Part shown: positions 26,561 through 35,133 of the stretch, piece by piece
Layout of the letters: every line of letters begins with the position of its first letter
How positions within the stretch are numbered: the stretch's first letter is position 1
Assembly (NCBI RefSeq): GCF_003097495.1
Contig: NZ_QEOP01000001.1
Location: forward strand, 806,001-870,000
Direction: 5' to 3'
DNA length: 64,000 bases
DNA from: Amnibacterium flavum
Lineage (GTDB): Bacteria; Actinomycetota; Actinomycetes; Actinomycetales; Microbacteriaceae
The notes under the pieces: model-generated
Databases searched by the model: none
What the model was told of the DNA's origin: nothing
What the model saw: the letters and a program-made list of their open reading frames with translations, nothing else
Translations under genes and position numbers: made by a program

Positions 26561-27112
26561 TCAGCGCGTGTCCGTGTCCTGACCGTCGAACAGGTCGCCG
26601 CACTCCACGGTCTCCGCACCGTGAGCTCGCAGGTACCGGCCCGCCCCCGTGTCGCCGCCCAGCGAAGCGATCAGTGCCGGCCAGTGCTCGCGGCCGATGA
26701 GCACCGGATGCCCGGGACGCCCGTCGTAGACCGCTCGTCGCAGCACCGAAGCGCCATGAGCCGAGCCGACCACGCGTCGGACGGCCTCGACGGGGAGCAG
26801 AGGCAGATCGACCGTCGTGATGACGACCGCACGCGTCCGGTCATCGAGCCGCTGGATCCCGGCCCGCAACGAATCGCTGAGACCCGTCGACTCCACGGGT
26901 GCATCGACCACCCGGACCCCGGCGGGCGCGAGAGCACGCGCCTCCGACAGGCCCGCGGGAATGACCGCGATGACGTCGTCGACCACCTCGGCGAGAGTCC
27001 CGCACACCCGGGTCAGCCACGGCAGCCCGTCGTCCGAGACCGCGAGCGCCTTGGGTCCGCCGAACCGCTCGCCGCGACCGCCTGCGAGCACGAGTCCGCT
27101 GAGGTGCCCCAT
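26561..27112 (-). CDS. MobA-like nucleotidyltransferase (MocA type)
   Basis: NTP transferase of 183 aa. The glycine-rich nucleotide loop is SGLVLAGGRGERFGGPKAL at the N-terminus, and ITTVDLPLLPVEAVRRVV holds the metal-binding Asp. MocA and similar proteins attach CMP to molybdopterin to give the cofactor used by xanthine dehydrogenase, which fits the cluster. ATG 27112 is only 16 bases from the divergent uraD start. MobA-type GMP transfer is an alternative, though the short length and the XDH context favour MocA. Confidence 0.83.
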   Translation of the reverse strand: MGHLSGLVLAGGRGERFGGPKALAVSDDGLPWLTRVCGTLAEVVDDVIAVIPAGLSEARALAPAGVRVVDAPVESTGLSDSLRAGIQRLDDRTRAVVITTVDLPLLPVEAVRRVVGSAHGASVLRRAVYDGRPGHPVLIGREHWPALIASLGGDTGAGRYLRAHGAETVECGDLFDGQDTDTR

Positions 27113-27128
27113 GGCTACAGTTAATCCC

Positions 27129-27626
27129 ATGCCCGACCTGAGCGATGCCGAACTCCGCGACCGACTGACGGCCGCCCTCGGCATCGTGCGCTGGGTCGAT
27201 GCGGTGGCTGCGCACGCGCCCTATGCCTCTGTCGAGCAGTTGCAGAGGATCGGTCGCGACGAAGCCACGCCCCTCAGCGCCGCAGAACTCGACGAGGCGG
27301 TATCGCACCACCCGCGCATCGGCGAGAAGGCCCAGCAGACCGGAACCTCCGCCACCCTCTCCGCCGGTGAGCAGGGCGGCCTCGGCGACGCCGACGCGCG
27401 GATCGACGCGGACATCGCCGCCGGCAATGCCGCGTACGAAGAGCGGTTCGGACGTGTGTTCCTCATCCGGGCCGCAGGACGGTCGCGCGCGGAGGTGCTC
27501 GCCGAACTCACTCGGAGGCTCGAATCGAGCCCCCAAGCGGAATCGGACGAGGCCGCGGAACAGCTGCGTCAGATCATGGAACTGCGACTCGCGACCCTGT
27601 TCGCCGATGGAAAGGGCATCTCATGA
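27129..27626 (+). CDS. uraD: OHCU decarboxylase (uric acid pathway)
   Basis: 2-oxo-4-hydroxy-4-carboxy-5-ureidoimidazoline decarboxylase, 165 aa. The catalytic block is VSHHPRIGEK (His60/61), and VFLIRAAGRSRAEVLAELTRRL with QLRQIMELRLATLF are the conserved C-terminal helices. It makes S-allantoin from OHCU, the product of UraH. ATG 27129 follows TACAGT by seven bases (leaderless). It overlaps uraH by four bases (ATGA). Confidence 0.93.
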   Translation: MPDLSDAELRDRLTAALGIVRWVDAVAAHAPYASVEQLQRIGRDEATPLSAAELDEAVSHHPRIGEKAQQTGTSATLSAGEQGGLGDADARIDADIAAGNAAYEERFGRVFLIRAAGRSRAEVLAELTRRLESSPQAESDEAAEQLRQIMELRLATLFADGKGIS

Positions 27627-27955
27627 GCCAGGTCACCACCCACGTCCTCGACTCCGCGCTCGGCATTCCCGCCGAAGGAGTCGGTGTCCTGCTCGAGACG
27701 GTGCTGCCCGACGGGTGGAGCCCCATCGGCGAAGGCGAGACCGATGCCGACGGACGCATCGGCGAGCTCGGGCCCAGCAGCCTTCCCGAGGGCTGGTACC
27801 GCTTGACCTTCGCGACGGACGGCTACTTCACGCGGTCAGGACGCGAGACGTTCTATCCCGAGGTGTCCATCACCTTCGCGGTGACGACTTCCGATCACTA
27901 CCACGTGCCGCTTCTGCTGAGCCCGTTCGGCTACACCACCTACCGAGGCAGCTGA
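27623..27955 (+). CDS. uraH: 5-hydroxyisourate hydrolase (transthyretin-like)
   Basis: HIU hydrolase of 110 aa, the full family length. The N-terminal THVLDSALGIPAEGV carries the first active-site His, and the C-terminal signature YTTYRGS is exact. PEVSITFAVTTSDHYHVPLLLSPFGY is also typical. It converts hydroxyisourate, made by uricase, to OHCU. It is translationally coupled to uraD and converges on guaD. Confidence 0.95.
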   Translation: MSQVTTHVLDSALGIPAEGVGVLLETVLPDGWSPIGEGETDADGRIGELGPSSLPEGWYRLTFATDGYFTRSGRETFYPEVSITFAVTTSDHYHVPLLLSPFGYTTYRGS

Positions 27956-27973
27956 ACGCTCGAGCGAGAGCAC

Positions 27974-28468
27974 TCAGTAGTCGGTGCGAGCCTCGTGCTT
28001 GAGCCAGGCGTCGAACGGTGCGGCTGCGTTGGCCGGGCGGACCTCATCGATCGGCACGTGCCATTCGGAGCGGGGCTTCTCGAACAGGTCGTAGAACGCG
28101 CTGTCGTCGAAACCGCCGCGGGCTGCGTCGTCCCGGTCGGCCGCGAACACGACCCGGTCGACCCGAGCCCACAGCGAGGCGGAAAGACAGAGCGGGCACG
28201 GCTCGCACGAGGTGTAGAGAACGGCGCCCGCGAGGGAGAAGCTCCCCGCGGCCTGGCATGCGGCCCGGATCGCCTGCACCTCGGCGTGCGCGGTGGGGTC
28301 CAGGTCGCGCGTGACGCGGTTCTTGCCCTCGGCGAGCAGGACCCCGTCGCGCACGATGACGGCGCCGAACGGGCCACCGCCCTCCGACACGTTCTCGACC
28401 GCGAGCTGCACGGCTCGTTCGAGCCAGACGGCGTCGGCCGTGCTGTCGGCCTCGATGCTGTCGGCCAT
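27974..28468 (-). CDS. guaD: Guanine deaminase, cytidine-deaminase fold
   Basis: Small zinc deaminase of 164 aa. Zinc ligands are H61 of HAE and C91/C94 of PCPLC, with Glu63 as proton carrier. RGGFDDSAFYDLF, which follows the active site, resembles Bacillus GuaD (156 aa) rather than TadA. It turns guanine into xanthine. Its ATG shares one base with the stop of the uricase gene, so both are one operon. tRNA adenosine deaminase is an alternative fold member but does not fit the context. Confidence 0.87.
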   Translation of the reverse strand: MADSIEADSTADAVWLERAVQLAVENVSEGGGPFGAVIVRDGVLLAEGKNRVTRDLDPTAHAEVQAIRAACQAAGSFSLAGAVLYTSCEPCPLCLSASLWARVDRVVFAADRDDAARGGFDDSAFYDLFEKPRSEWHVPIDEVRPANAAAPFDAWLKHEARTDY

Positions 28469-29367
28469 CAGGCGAGTCCCGCCGAGATGCGCCAGGCGTC
28501 GCCGGCCGGCGGAGCGTCGTCGCGCTCGACCGTGGTCTGGATGAGCCCGTAGGGGCGGTCGTCGGCGTGGAAGACCTCGCCGTTGTTCTCGACGTCGAAG
28601 TGGCTGAAGTCGACGAGGAAGTGATGCTTGTTGGGTGCGGACAGTCGGATCTCGGCGATCTGCGGGTAGAGCTCGAGCGCGGCCCGGCCCATCTCCCACA
28701 GCGTCTGCTGCAGCGCGAGCGAATGCAGGTTGGCAAAGCGCTCGACCATCGCCGACTTCACGCCCGCGTACATCCCGTTCCAGTCGATGCCGTCGAGATC
28801 GCCGCTGACCCGCCACTGCGCGACAAGCGAGGTCGCCATGACCCGATCGGTCGTCGGCTGCAGGGTGGTGTACTCGTCGATGAGGAAGTCCTTGAACTCG
28901 GATCCCGTCGACTTGAGGATGACGAAGTCCTTCAGGCCCTGCACGACGTGGCTCTCACCGCTCTTCTCGACGGTGATCGCAGCGGTCCTGATCTCCTCGC
29001 CGGAGCGGATCCAGGTGTGGTCGTGCTCGGTGCCGTCGATGGCGACGCGCTTCCAGCCGAAGCGCTCGATCTCGATGCGGGCGGCCACGATCGGCTCGAC
29101 CTCGACGAAGTGCCGGGCGAGGCTCAGGCCGTACTCCTCGATGGGGTCGGGGTCGTGGGTCTTCGACCAGACGTACGCCGTGTTCTTCTGAGTGTCCGTC
29201 GGCAGAACGCGGCGCTGGTCGCCCGACACGAACGCCTCGGAGAAGTCGCCGCGCATCGCGGTGGTCACGTTGAGGTCGACGATCTCGTGGCGAGGGGTGT
29301 CGCGCGTGATGCGCACGAGGTGCGTCTCCGCCTTGCCGTACTGGTTGGGTCCGAGAACGATGGCCAT
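28468..29367 (-). CDS. uox: Urate oxidase (uricase)
   Basis: Cofactor-free uricase of 299 aa. MAIVLGPNQYGKAETHLVRI starts the first T-fold half and contains the catalytic Lys. The conserved Thr is in VLPTDTQKNTAYVWSK, and LKSTGSEFKDFLIDEYTTLQPTTDRVMAT and APNKHHFLVDF mark the second half. It oxidises urate to 5-hydroxyisourate with oxygen. Its partners UraH and UraD are encoded within 1.5 kb on the other strand. The ATG is the family start. Confidence 0.95.
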   Translation of the reverse strand: MAIVLGPNQYGKAETHLVRITRDTPRHEIVDLNVTTAMRGDFSEAFVSGDQRRVLPTDTQKNTAYVWSKTHDPDPIEEYGLSLARHFVEVEPIVAARIEIERFGWKRVAIDGTEHDHTWIRSGEEIRTAAITVEKSGESHVVQGLKDFVILKSTGSEFKDFLIDEYTTLQPTTDRVMATSLVAQWRVSGDLDGIDWNGMYAGVKSAMVERFANLHSLALQQTLWEMGRAALELYPQIAEIRLSAPNKHHFLVDFSHFDVENNGEVFHADDRPYGLIQTTVERDDAPPAGDAWRISAGLA

Positions 29368-29458
29368 GCCTGGGATGATCGCAGACCCGTGTGTCGGCGG
29401 TGTTTCGAGGACGGCACCATCCAGTAGGAGTCAGAGCCCTGTTGGATACAGTGATTCT

Positions 29459-29806
29459 GTGACGTCAGCCGATTCTCCCGCCGCGCACGGGACCGTCGGT
29501 GCTCTCTTCGCCCGGCGTCCTTGGCGATGGGGCCTGAGGGGCGATGTCTACCTCTGGCAGGAGATGGAGCAGAACCTCGCCGACGTGTCGCTGCCGTCCA
29601 GCCTCTGGGATCTCCGCAATCTGCTCGAGTCGTCGTGGAGGGAGGCTGTGGGCGTCCCGCTCAGCGATTCCGCGGAGCCGATCTACATTCAGCGTTTCGA
29701 CCCCGGCTCCGGAATGTCGGCGGGCGCGGTGCTCCCCGCCTGGTGGAACGCGACCGGCTTGCCGATCCTGCTCGACCGCTTCGACGCTTCGAACCCGGCG
29801 GGCTGA
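29459..29806 (+). CDS. Hypothetical protein
   Basis: A 115-residue protein that I do not recognise. It is Trp-rich and has no membrane span or signal peptide. The stretch GALFARRPWRWGLRGDVYLWQEMEQ and the end DATGLPILLDRFDASN-like residues (NATGLPILLDRF) look like an ordinary soluble domain. GTG 29459 is preceded by TACAGT with six bases between, a leaderless pattern that supports a real gene. It stands at the border between the purine genes and a glycan cassette, 52 bases before the latter. Confidence 0.6.
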   Translation: MTSADSPAAHGTVGALFARRPWRWGLRGDVYLWQEMEQNLADVSLPSSLWDLRNLLESSWREAVGVPLSDSAEPIYIQRFDPGSGMSAGAVLPAWWNATGLPILLDRFDASNPAG

Positions 29807-29858
29807 GCCGCTCCACTGCATTCCGCTTCTGATCAGCGGGTGCTGACATGATGACCCG

Positions 29859-30788
29859 GTGTCGCCGACCCCTGTACCCGCGCAGGTCGATCCCCGCACC
29901 CTCCACTTCGGCGTCTTCTACCGTGTGCGGGAGCCGGTGACCGATGCGCCCGTTCTGCTCGTGCACGGCAACTGTCAGGCCGAGTCGGTGCGGATCCTCC
30001 TCGATGCGGGCGATGTCGAAGCGGTCCGGATGCCGCCCGTGCACGAACTCACCTCGGACGACATTCCGCACCTCGCGCACTGGGTGGCTCGGGCCGACTA
30101 CCTGGTGAGCCAGCCGGTCGCCGACGACTACCACGGGCTCCCGGTGGGAACGCGTCAGCTGGTCGCCGGCCTGCGCGCGGGCGCCCGGGTCGCCCGGTTC
30201 CCGGTCATCCGGTTCGCCGGCCTGTACCCCACGCAGGCGATCATCAGGCCGCCCGCCGATCCGGGCACGGCGCCCCCTGTCGTTCCGTACCACGACCTCA
30301 TCACCCTCGCCCGGGCCGCCGGACTCGACGTCGCCCGGGATCACACGCCGACCCCGGCAATGGTGCGGACGATCGCGGAGGAGTCGATCGCGCAGCTCAC
30401 GCGTCGCGAGGAGGCGCATTCCACGGTGCTGGTCTCCGACCTCTTCACGTCTCCCCGCTTCGCGCTCATGCGGACCATCAACCACCCGGGCAACGCCCTG
30501 CTGGCACCGATCGCCGAGCGGGTGCGGGACTCCCTCGGCATCCCGGCCGCCGCTGTCGACCCCGGGCGGCAGCTGCTCTCGGGTGTGCAGGCTCCGCGGA
30601 TTCCGGCCGTCATCGAGGCGTTCGGACTCGACGAGCCGGCCGAGCCCGACTGGATCGTCGACGGCACGCATGTCCCACCTGAGGTGGTGGAGGCCGCCCA
30701 GCTCGACTGGTACCGCTCGCGCCCCGACGTCGTCGAAGCCGGCCTCACCCGCCACGCGGGTGCCCTGCGCGCCCTGGGGCTGCTGTGA
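29859..30788 (+). CDS. WcbI-like polysaccharide biosynthesis acyltransferase
   Basis: A 309-residue protein with the WcbI signature VLLVHGNCQAESVRILL near residue 35. WcbI-family proteins are thought to add acetyl groups during capsule synthesis. SQPVADDYHGLPVGTRQL and RFPVIRFAGLYPTQ also fit the family. Two glycosyltransferase genes follow with 4-base overlaps, so the three form a surface-glycan cassette. GTG 29859 is chosen for position and a weak CATGAT box six bases upstream. Function by family only. Confidence 0.8.
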   Translation: MSPTPVPAQVDPRTLHFGVFYRVREPVTDAPVLLVHGNCQAESVRILLDAGDVEAVRMPPVHELTSDDIPHLAHWVARADYLVSQPVADDYHGLPVGTRQLVAGLRAGARVARFPVIRFAGLYPTQAIIRPPADPGTAPPVVPYHDLITLARAAGLDVARDHTPTPAMVRTIAEESIAQLTRREEAHSTVLVSDLFTSPRFALMRTINHPGNALLAPIAERVRDSLGIPAAAVDPGRQLLSGVQAPRIPAVIEAFGLDEPAEPDWIVDGTHVPPEVVEAAQLDWYRSRPDVVEAGLTRHAGALRALGLL

Positions 30789-31768
30789 AGCCCCCGCTCC
30801 ACGTCACGATCGGCGCCGACACCCACGGTGTGACGCGCTACGCCCTGGCCGTCGCCGCGGGGGTCGGCGCGCCCGTGGTACGGCTGACCGACATCGCCGA
30901 ACTGCACGGAGCCGCGGGCGTGACAGGCGATCCCATCCACCTGCACTTCACCGACCGTCTCTTCGGCGCCAGCCCCGAGGATGCTGCGGCGACCGTGGTG
31001 GCGCTCGCCGCATCCCGTCCGACCACGGTCACGTTGCACGATCTTCCCCAGCCCTCGGACGGGCCGCGCAACGAACCGCGCAGGTCCGCCGCCTACCGGG
31101 CCGTGGCGCAAGCGGCACGCGGCGTCGTCGTGAGCAGTCGGCACGAGGCCGCACTGCTCGAGTCCATCGGGGTTACGGGTGCCCAGGTGATCGAGCTCCC
31201 CGTCGAAAGACCCGCATCCGGTACGCCGACGATCGGTCCGCGCCCCGCCGCAGTCGGAGTCCTGGGCTTCATCTACCCGGGCAAGGGCCACCGGGAGGTG
31301 ATCGAGGCGGTGGCAGGTCTCGACGTGGTGTCGAGTGTGACCGCTCTCGGCGCTGCATCTCCCGGCCACGACCGGGATGTCGACGCTCTGCGCCGCCTCG
31401 CCGACGCGAACGGTGTCGAGTTCGAGGTCACCGGGTACCTCGACGACGACGAGCTGATGTCGCGGGCGAGCTCGGTCGCCGTCCCCGTCGCCGCGCATCG
31501 GCACGTGTCGGCGTCCGGATCGATGGTGTCCTGGCTCGAAGCCGGACGGCGCCCGATCGTCCTCGCGGGCCGCTACACCCGGGAGATGGCGCAACTCCGG
31601 CCCGGCACGCTGTCGCTCGTGGACCCCGACGGACTCGCCCGCGCGATCGGAGCAGCCGTCGAGGACCCGTCGCTGACCCGCCTCGCGGCGGGCATCGACC
31701 TGCGCCCGCACCTTCCGGACACCGCGGAGCGCTACCTCCGCTGGTGGCACGACGCGGTTCACGCATGA
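30785..31768 (+). CDS. Glycosyltransferase, GT4-like
   Basis: A 327-residue GT-B fold protein. The region GVLGFIYPGKGHREVIEAVAGL corresponds to the start of the second Rossmann domain in GT4 enzymes, and the late segment SGSMVSWLEAGRRPIVLAG with downstream charged residues occupies the nucleotide-sugar site. The classical E-x7-E motif is not obvious, so the subfamily is open. The GTG start overlaps the wcbI-like stop, and its own stop overlaps the next gene. It probably adds a sugar to a cell-surface glycan. Confidence 0.78.
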   Translation: MKPPLHVTIGADTHGVTRYALAVAAGVGAPVVRLTDIAELHGAAGVTGDPIHLHFTDRLFGASPEDAAATVVALAASRPTTVTLHDLPQPSDGPRNEPRRSAAYRAVAQAARGVVVSSRHEAALLESIGVTGAQVIELPVERPASGTPTIGPRPAAVGVLGFIYPGKGHREVIEAVAGLDVVSSVTALGAASPGHDRDVDALRRLADANGVEFEVTGYLDDDELMSRASSVAVPVAAHRHVSASGSMVSWLEAGRRPIVLAGRYTREMAQLRPGTLSLVDPDGLARAIGAAVEDPSLTRLAAGIDLRPHLPDTAERYLRWWHDAVHA

Positions 31769-33087
31769 CCGCTCGCCGCGCCGTTCCGGGCAACCGGTGG
31801 GATCTGCTCGACGGGATCGATCCTGTCGAGGCGCCGAAGGTCTCGGTCGTCGTCGTGCATTTCGAGCAGCACGACCAGCTCCGCCGGACCCTTGCGGCTC
31901 TCGCGCGACAGACTCTCGTCCCGCACCAGGTGATCGTCGTCGACGACGGGTCAGCCGAGCCTCCCGTCGTTCCCTCCGGCGTCGAGCTGATCGTTCAGGA
32001 GGACCTCGGCTTCCGACTCGCCGCGGCCCGCAACGCAGGCGTGCGCGCGGCGACGGGGGAGGTCGTGGTCTTCCTCGACGCCGACACCGCCCCCGAGCCC
32101 GCCTACCTGGAACGGATGTCGCGGCTTCCCGCGCTCACCGGCGACACGGTCGCGGTCGGCCGTCGACGCCATGCCGATCTCAGCGGCCTCGGCCCCGACG
32201 AACCCATCGAGCTCGCCGAGCGCGCGGAACTCGACGAGCCCGAGTGGCTGCGCTCCGCGTACCGCCGGTCGCGGAACCTGCTCGACGCGGACGACCGGTC
32301 CTACCGATATCTGATCGGCGCGGTGCTCGCCTGCTCCCGTGACTTCGTCGACGAGGTCGGAGGGTTCGACGAGAGTCTGATCGGCTACGGCGGCGAGGAC
32401 TGGGATTGGGCCTACCGCGCCTGGCTGGCCGGAGCCGTGTTCGCGCACGTGCCCGACGCCGTCGCCTGGCACGACGGACCCGACTTCGCAGGGCGCGAGA
32501 GCAGCGATGCCGGCGATCAGAAGACTCGCGAGACCCTCCGACTGGCCGAACGGATCCCGGTGCCGGGGTCTCGTGCCCGCGGACTGCGCTCGGTAGCAGC
32601 GGATATCGTGGCCGTCGTCGGCTCGGGCATGTCGCGTGCTCAGGCGGCGATCACCGCGGACTCGCTGCTCGCCGCGGTTCCCGGACTCGACGTGGTCGTC
32701 AATTCGGAGTTCGCGGAGATCGCGGCCCTCGATTCCCGCATCCGCGCCGCCGACGACCTCGCTGACGCTATCCGGGAGGGGTGGCTGCCCCTCGCCGCAC
32801 CCCTCGACCGAGTTCGCAAGATCATCGTGGTCGAGGCCCCGCTGCTGATCACCGACGACCGCGCGCTGCGTGAGATCCTCGCGCCGGAGCGCCCGTCGCC
32901 CCCGCGCGAGGTGCGGGTGAGCGGCGCCGGGGGCGCCGCCGCGCTGAGGGTCCTCGACGTCCGCTCGCTCCGACGCCAGCTGCGCTGGCATCGGAACGAC
33001 CTGTCCGAGGTCGAGGCCGTGACCGTTCCGTGGATCGTGTCGGCGGGCGACAACCTGGAGGCGCACCTCGGCGGCTGGGCGACCTAG
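31765..33087 (+). CDS. Glycosyltransferase family 2 protein with C-terminal extension
   Basis: A 440-residue protein. The GT2 domain (about 25-235) has VSVVVVHFEQHDQLRRTLAAL, VIVVDDGS, the DxD-type VVFLDADTAPEPAYL (Asp105/Asp107) and GYGGEDWDWAYRAWLAG. Residues after about 240 form a second domain that I cannot name. Its TAG stop lies in CTAG, the same four bases that end the convergent acetyltransferase. It is the last gene of the glycan cassette. Confidence 0.87.
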   Translation: MTARRAVPGNRWDLLDGIDPVEAPKVSVVVVHFEQHDQLRRTLAALARQTLVPHQVIVVDDGSAEPPVVPSGVELIVQEDLGFRLAAARNAGVRAATGEVVVFLDADTAPEPAYLERMSRLPALTGDTVAVGRRRHADLSGLGPDEPIELAERAELDEPEWLRSAYRRSRNLLDADDRSYRYLIGAVLACSRDFVDEVGGFDESLIGYGGEDWDWAYRAWLAGAVFAHVPDAVAWHDGPDFAGRESSDAGDQKTRETLRLAERIPVPGSRARGLRSVAADIVAVVGSGMSRAQAAITADSLLAAVPGLDVVVNSEFAEIAALDSRIRAADDLADAIREGWLPLAAPLDRVRKIIVVEAPLLITDDRALREILAPERPSPPREVRVSGAGGAAALRVLDVRSLRRQLRWHRNDLSEVEAVTVPWIVSAGDNLEAHLGGWAT

Positions 33088-33650
33088 TCGGAAGGGTGAG
33101 CGGCTCGCCATTCCCGGTCGAGGATCGCGTAGACGGCCGTGTCCGACCATTCCCCGTCGGCGAAGAAGTCCTCGACGAAGTCGGCTTCGCGTCTCATCCC
33201 GAGTCGCTCGAGCACCCGAGCCGAGGCGGTGTTGCGCGGATCGAGCCGGCCGATCACCCGGTGGAGCCCGAGGGAGTCGAAGGCGACTGCCAGCATCGCG
33301 ACGGCCGCCTCCGTCGCGTAGCCGCGCCCTGTCGCCTCGGGGGAGAGCACGTAGCCGATCTCGCCCTGCCGTTCGGCTCCGGCCGACCAGAACAGGACGA
33401 CGTCGCCGACCAGTCGCCCACTGGAGGTTTCGACGATCGCGAGCGTGCGGGCGTCGCCGGGGGCGGCGAGCACCGTCGTCGACCACTGCTCGGTGATGCG
33501 CCGGTCGACCTCGGCCGCGTCCATCGGCGGGAAGGGCAGATAGCGGCACACTTCGGGCAGCGAACGGTAAGCCAGGAGCGCGGCACGGTCGGTGGTCTCG
33601 ACCGGCCTCAGCGTGAGCCGTTCGGTGACTACGGTGACCGGATCGCTCAC
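33084..33650 (-). CDS. GNAT family N-acetyltransferase, RimJ/RimL type
   Basis: Acetyltransferase of 188 aa. TERLTLRPVETTDRAALLAYRS, GEIGYVLSPEATGRGYATEA and HRVIGRLDPRNTASARVLERLGMRREA are classic for the RimJ/RimL group. The substrate may be a protein N-terminus or a small amine. GTG 33650 overlaps the stop of the allantoinase gene by four bases (GTGA), so it is cotranscribed with allB, though a link to ureide metabolism is not clear. Confidence 0.87.
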   Translation of the reverse strand: MSDPVTVVTERLTLRPVETTDRAALLAYRSLPEVCRYLPFPPMDAAEVDRRITEQWSTTVLAAPGDARTLAIVETSSGRLVGDVVLFWSAGAERQGEIGYVLSPEATGRGYATEAAVAMLAVAFDSLGLHRVIGRLDPRNTASARVLERLGMRREADFVEDFFADGEWSDTAVYAILDREWRAAHPSD

Positions 33651-34987
33651 GGCCGGGTGAGCAGACGTCCGCGCCGGTCGGGGGACTCGATGTCGACGCG
33701 CACCCCGCCGAGGATGGTCTCGCGGACGACGCCGCTGAGGTTCTCGCCGTCGTAGGCGCTGACCTTGTTCTTGTGCTGCAATGCGGCCGCGTCGACGGTG
33801 AGACCGGCGTCGGGTGCGAAGACGACGAGGTCGGCCCGGGTGCCCTCGCGGATCGCTCCGCGGTCGCTGAACCCGGCGAACCGGGCGGTCGCGCCCGCCA
33901 TCCACTCGACGACCTCCGCGAGCGGAACTCCTCGCGATCGTGCGGCGGTCCACATTGCCGCGAGTCCGAGCTGCAGGCCGGCGATGCCGCCCCAGGCGAC
34001 CTGGAAGTCGCCGTCGCCCGCGAACTTCATCTCCACGGTGCTGGGGGAGTGGTCGGAGACGACGATGTCGAGGGTCCCGTCGCGGAGACCGGCCCAGAGC
34101 GCGTCCTGGTTGCGGCGATCGCGGATGGGCGGGCAGCACTTGAACTGCGTCGCCCCGTCGGGGATCTGCTCGGCGTCGATGGTCAGATAGTGGGGGCAGG
34201 TCTCCGCCGTGATCCGGAGCCCTTCGGCCTTGGCCGCGGCGATGAGCGGGAGCGCCGCCGCGGAGGCCAAGTGCAGGATGTGGGCGCGCGCGCCCGTCTC
34301 GCGGACCCCGTCGATCACGGCCGCAATGGCCTCGAGTTCGGCCTCGGGGGGTCGCGAGCGGACGAAGCGTGCATAGCTCGGCCCGCCGTCGCCCTCGGAC
34401 GCCTCGAGCACACCCGGGTCCTCGGCGTGGACGATCAGGAGGCCGTCGAACGAGGCGATCTCGTCGAGCGCCGCCCGCAGCTGAGCCCGGTCGAGGTGGG
34501 GGAACTCGTCGACCCCGCTGGGCGCGAGGAAGGCCTTGAAGCCGAAGACGCCCGCATCCTGCAGCTCTCGCAGCGAGCCGAGCGACGACGGGACCGCGCC
34601 ACCCCAGAACCCCACGTCGACGGCGACGGATCCGCGCGCCGCCGCCTGTTTGATCCGCAGCGACGGCACATCGATGGTCGGCGGGATCGAGTTGAGCGGC
34701 ATGTCGATGACCGTCGTCACGCCTCCGGCGGCTGCGGCACGGGTGGCGGAGTCGAAGCCCTCCCATTCGGTGCGGCCGGGCTCGTTGATGTGCACGTGGG
34801 TGTCGACGAGACCGGGGATGAGCACCTCGTCGTCGTCGACCTCGATGAGGGACGCGCTCTCGAGACCGGCTCCCGCGGCGGCGACACGGGTGATGACGCC
34901 GTCGGTGATGCCGATCTCCGCGGCCACGAACTCGCCGTCGACGAGCACTCGTCGTCCGGTGACGACGACATCGAACGCCTCGACCAT
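33647..34987 (-). CDS. allB: Allantoinase
   Basis: Binuclear amidohydrolase of 446 aa. Zinc ligands H64 and H66 (VDTHVHINEPGRTEWEGF), carboxylated K151 (GVFGFKAFL) and Asp in VVSDHSPS are all in place; ETCPHYLTIDAEQIPDGATQFKCCPP is typical of AllB. It opens allantoin to allantoate. ATG 34987 has GGAGAGG upstream. Much longer in-frame starts overlap the divergent xdhC gene and are shadows. The shared promoter region with xdhC holds an 18-bp dyad and two CGTAACAC motifs. Confidence 0.95.
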   Translation of the reverse strand: MVEAFDVVVTGRRVLVDGEFVAAEIGITDGVITRVAAAGAGLESASLIEVDDDEVLIPGLVDTHVHINEPGRTEWEGFDSATRAAAAGGVTTVIDMPLNSIPPTIDVPSLRIKQAAARGSVAVDVGFWGGAVPSSLGSLRELQDAGVFGFKAFLAPSGVDEFPHLDRAQLRAALDEIASFDGLLIVHAEDPGVLEASEGDGGPSYARFVRSRPPEAELEAIAAVIDGVRETGARAHILHLASAAALPLIAAAKAEGLRITAETCPHYLTIDAEQIPDGATQFKCCPPIRDRRNQDALWAGLRDGTLDIVVSDHSPSTVEMKFAGDGDFQVAWGGIAGLQLGLAAMWTAARSRGVPLAEVVEWMAGATARFAGFSDRGAIREGTRADLVVFAPDAGLTVDAAALQHKNKVSAYDGENLSGVVRETILGGVRVDIESPDRRGRLLTRP

Positions 34988-35055
34988 GGTGCAGTCCTCT
35001 CCTCGCCCTGGAACCTCGCCGTAACACGGGGCATCTACAGTGTGTGCGACGCAGT

Positions 35056-35073
35056 GTTCACTACTGAGTGAAC
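35056..35073. promoter_or_regulatory. 18-bp dyad between allB and xdhC, putative purine-regulon operator
   Basis: GTTCACTACTGAGTGAAC has perfect 7-base arms around a 4-base centre. The half site GTGTTCACT recurs at 46302-46310 upstream of the xanthine dehydrogenase genes. CGTAACAC motifs lie nearby on both strands (35020-35027 forward, 35092-35099 reverse) and at 46278-46285. Confidence 0.5.
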
Positions 35074-35133
35074 CAGTGGAATGGGTCGAGCGTGTTACGC
35101 AGCTCCCCGTCGTCGACCGAAGAGGAGGCCGTG

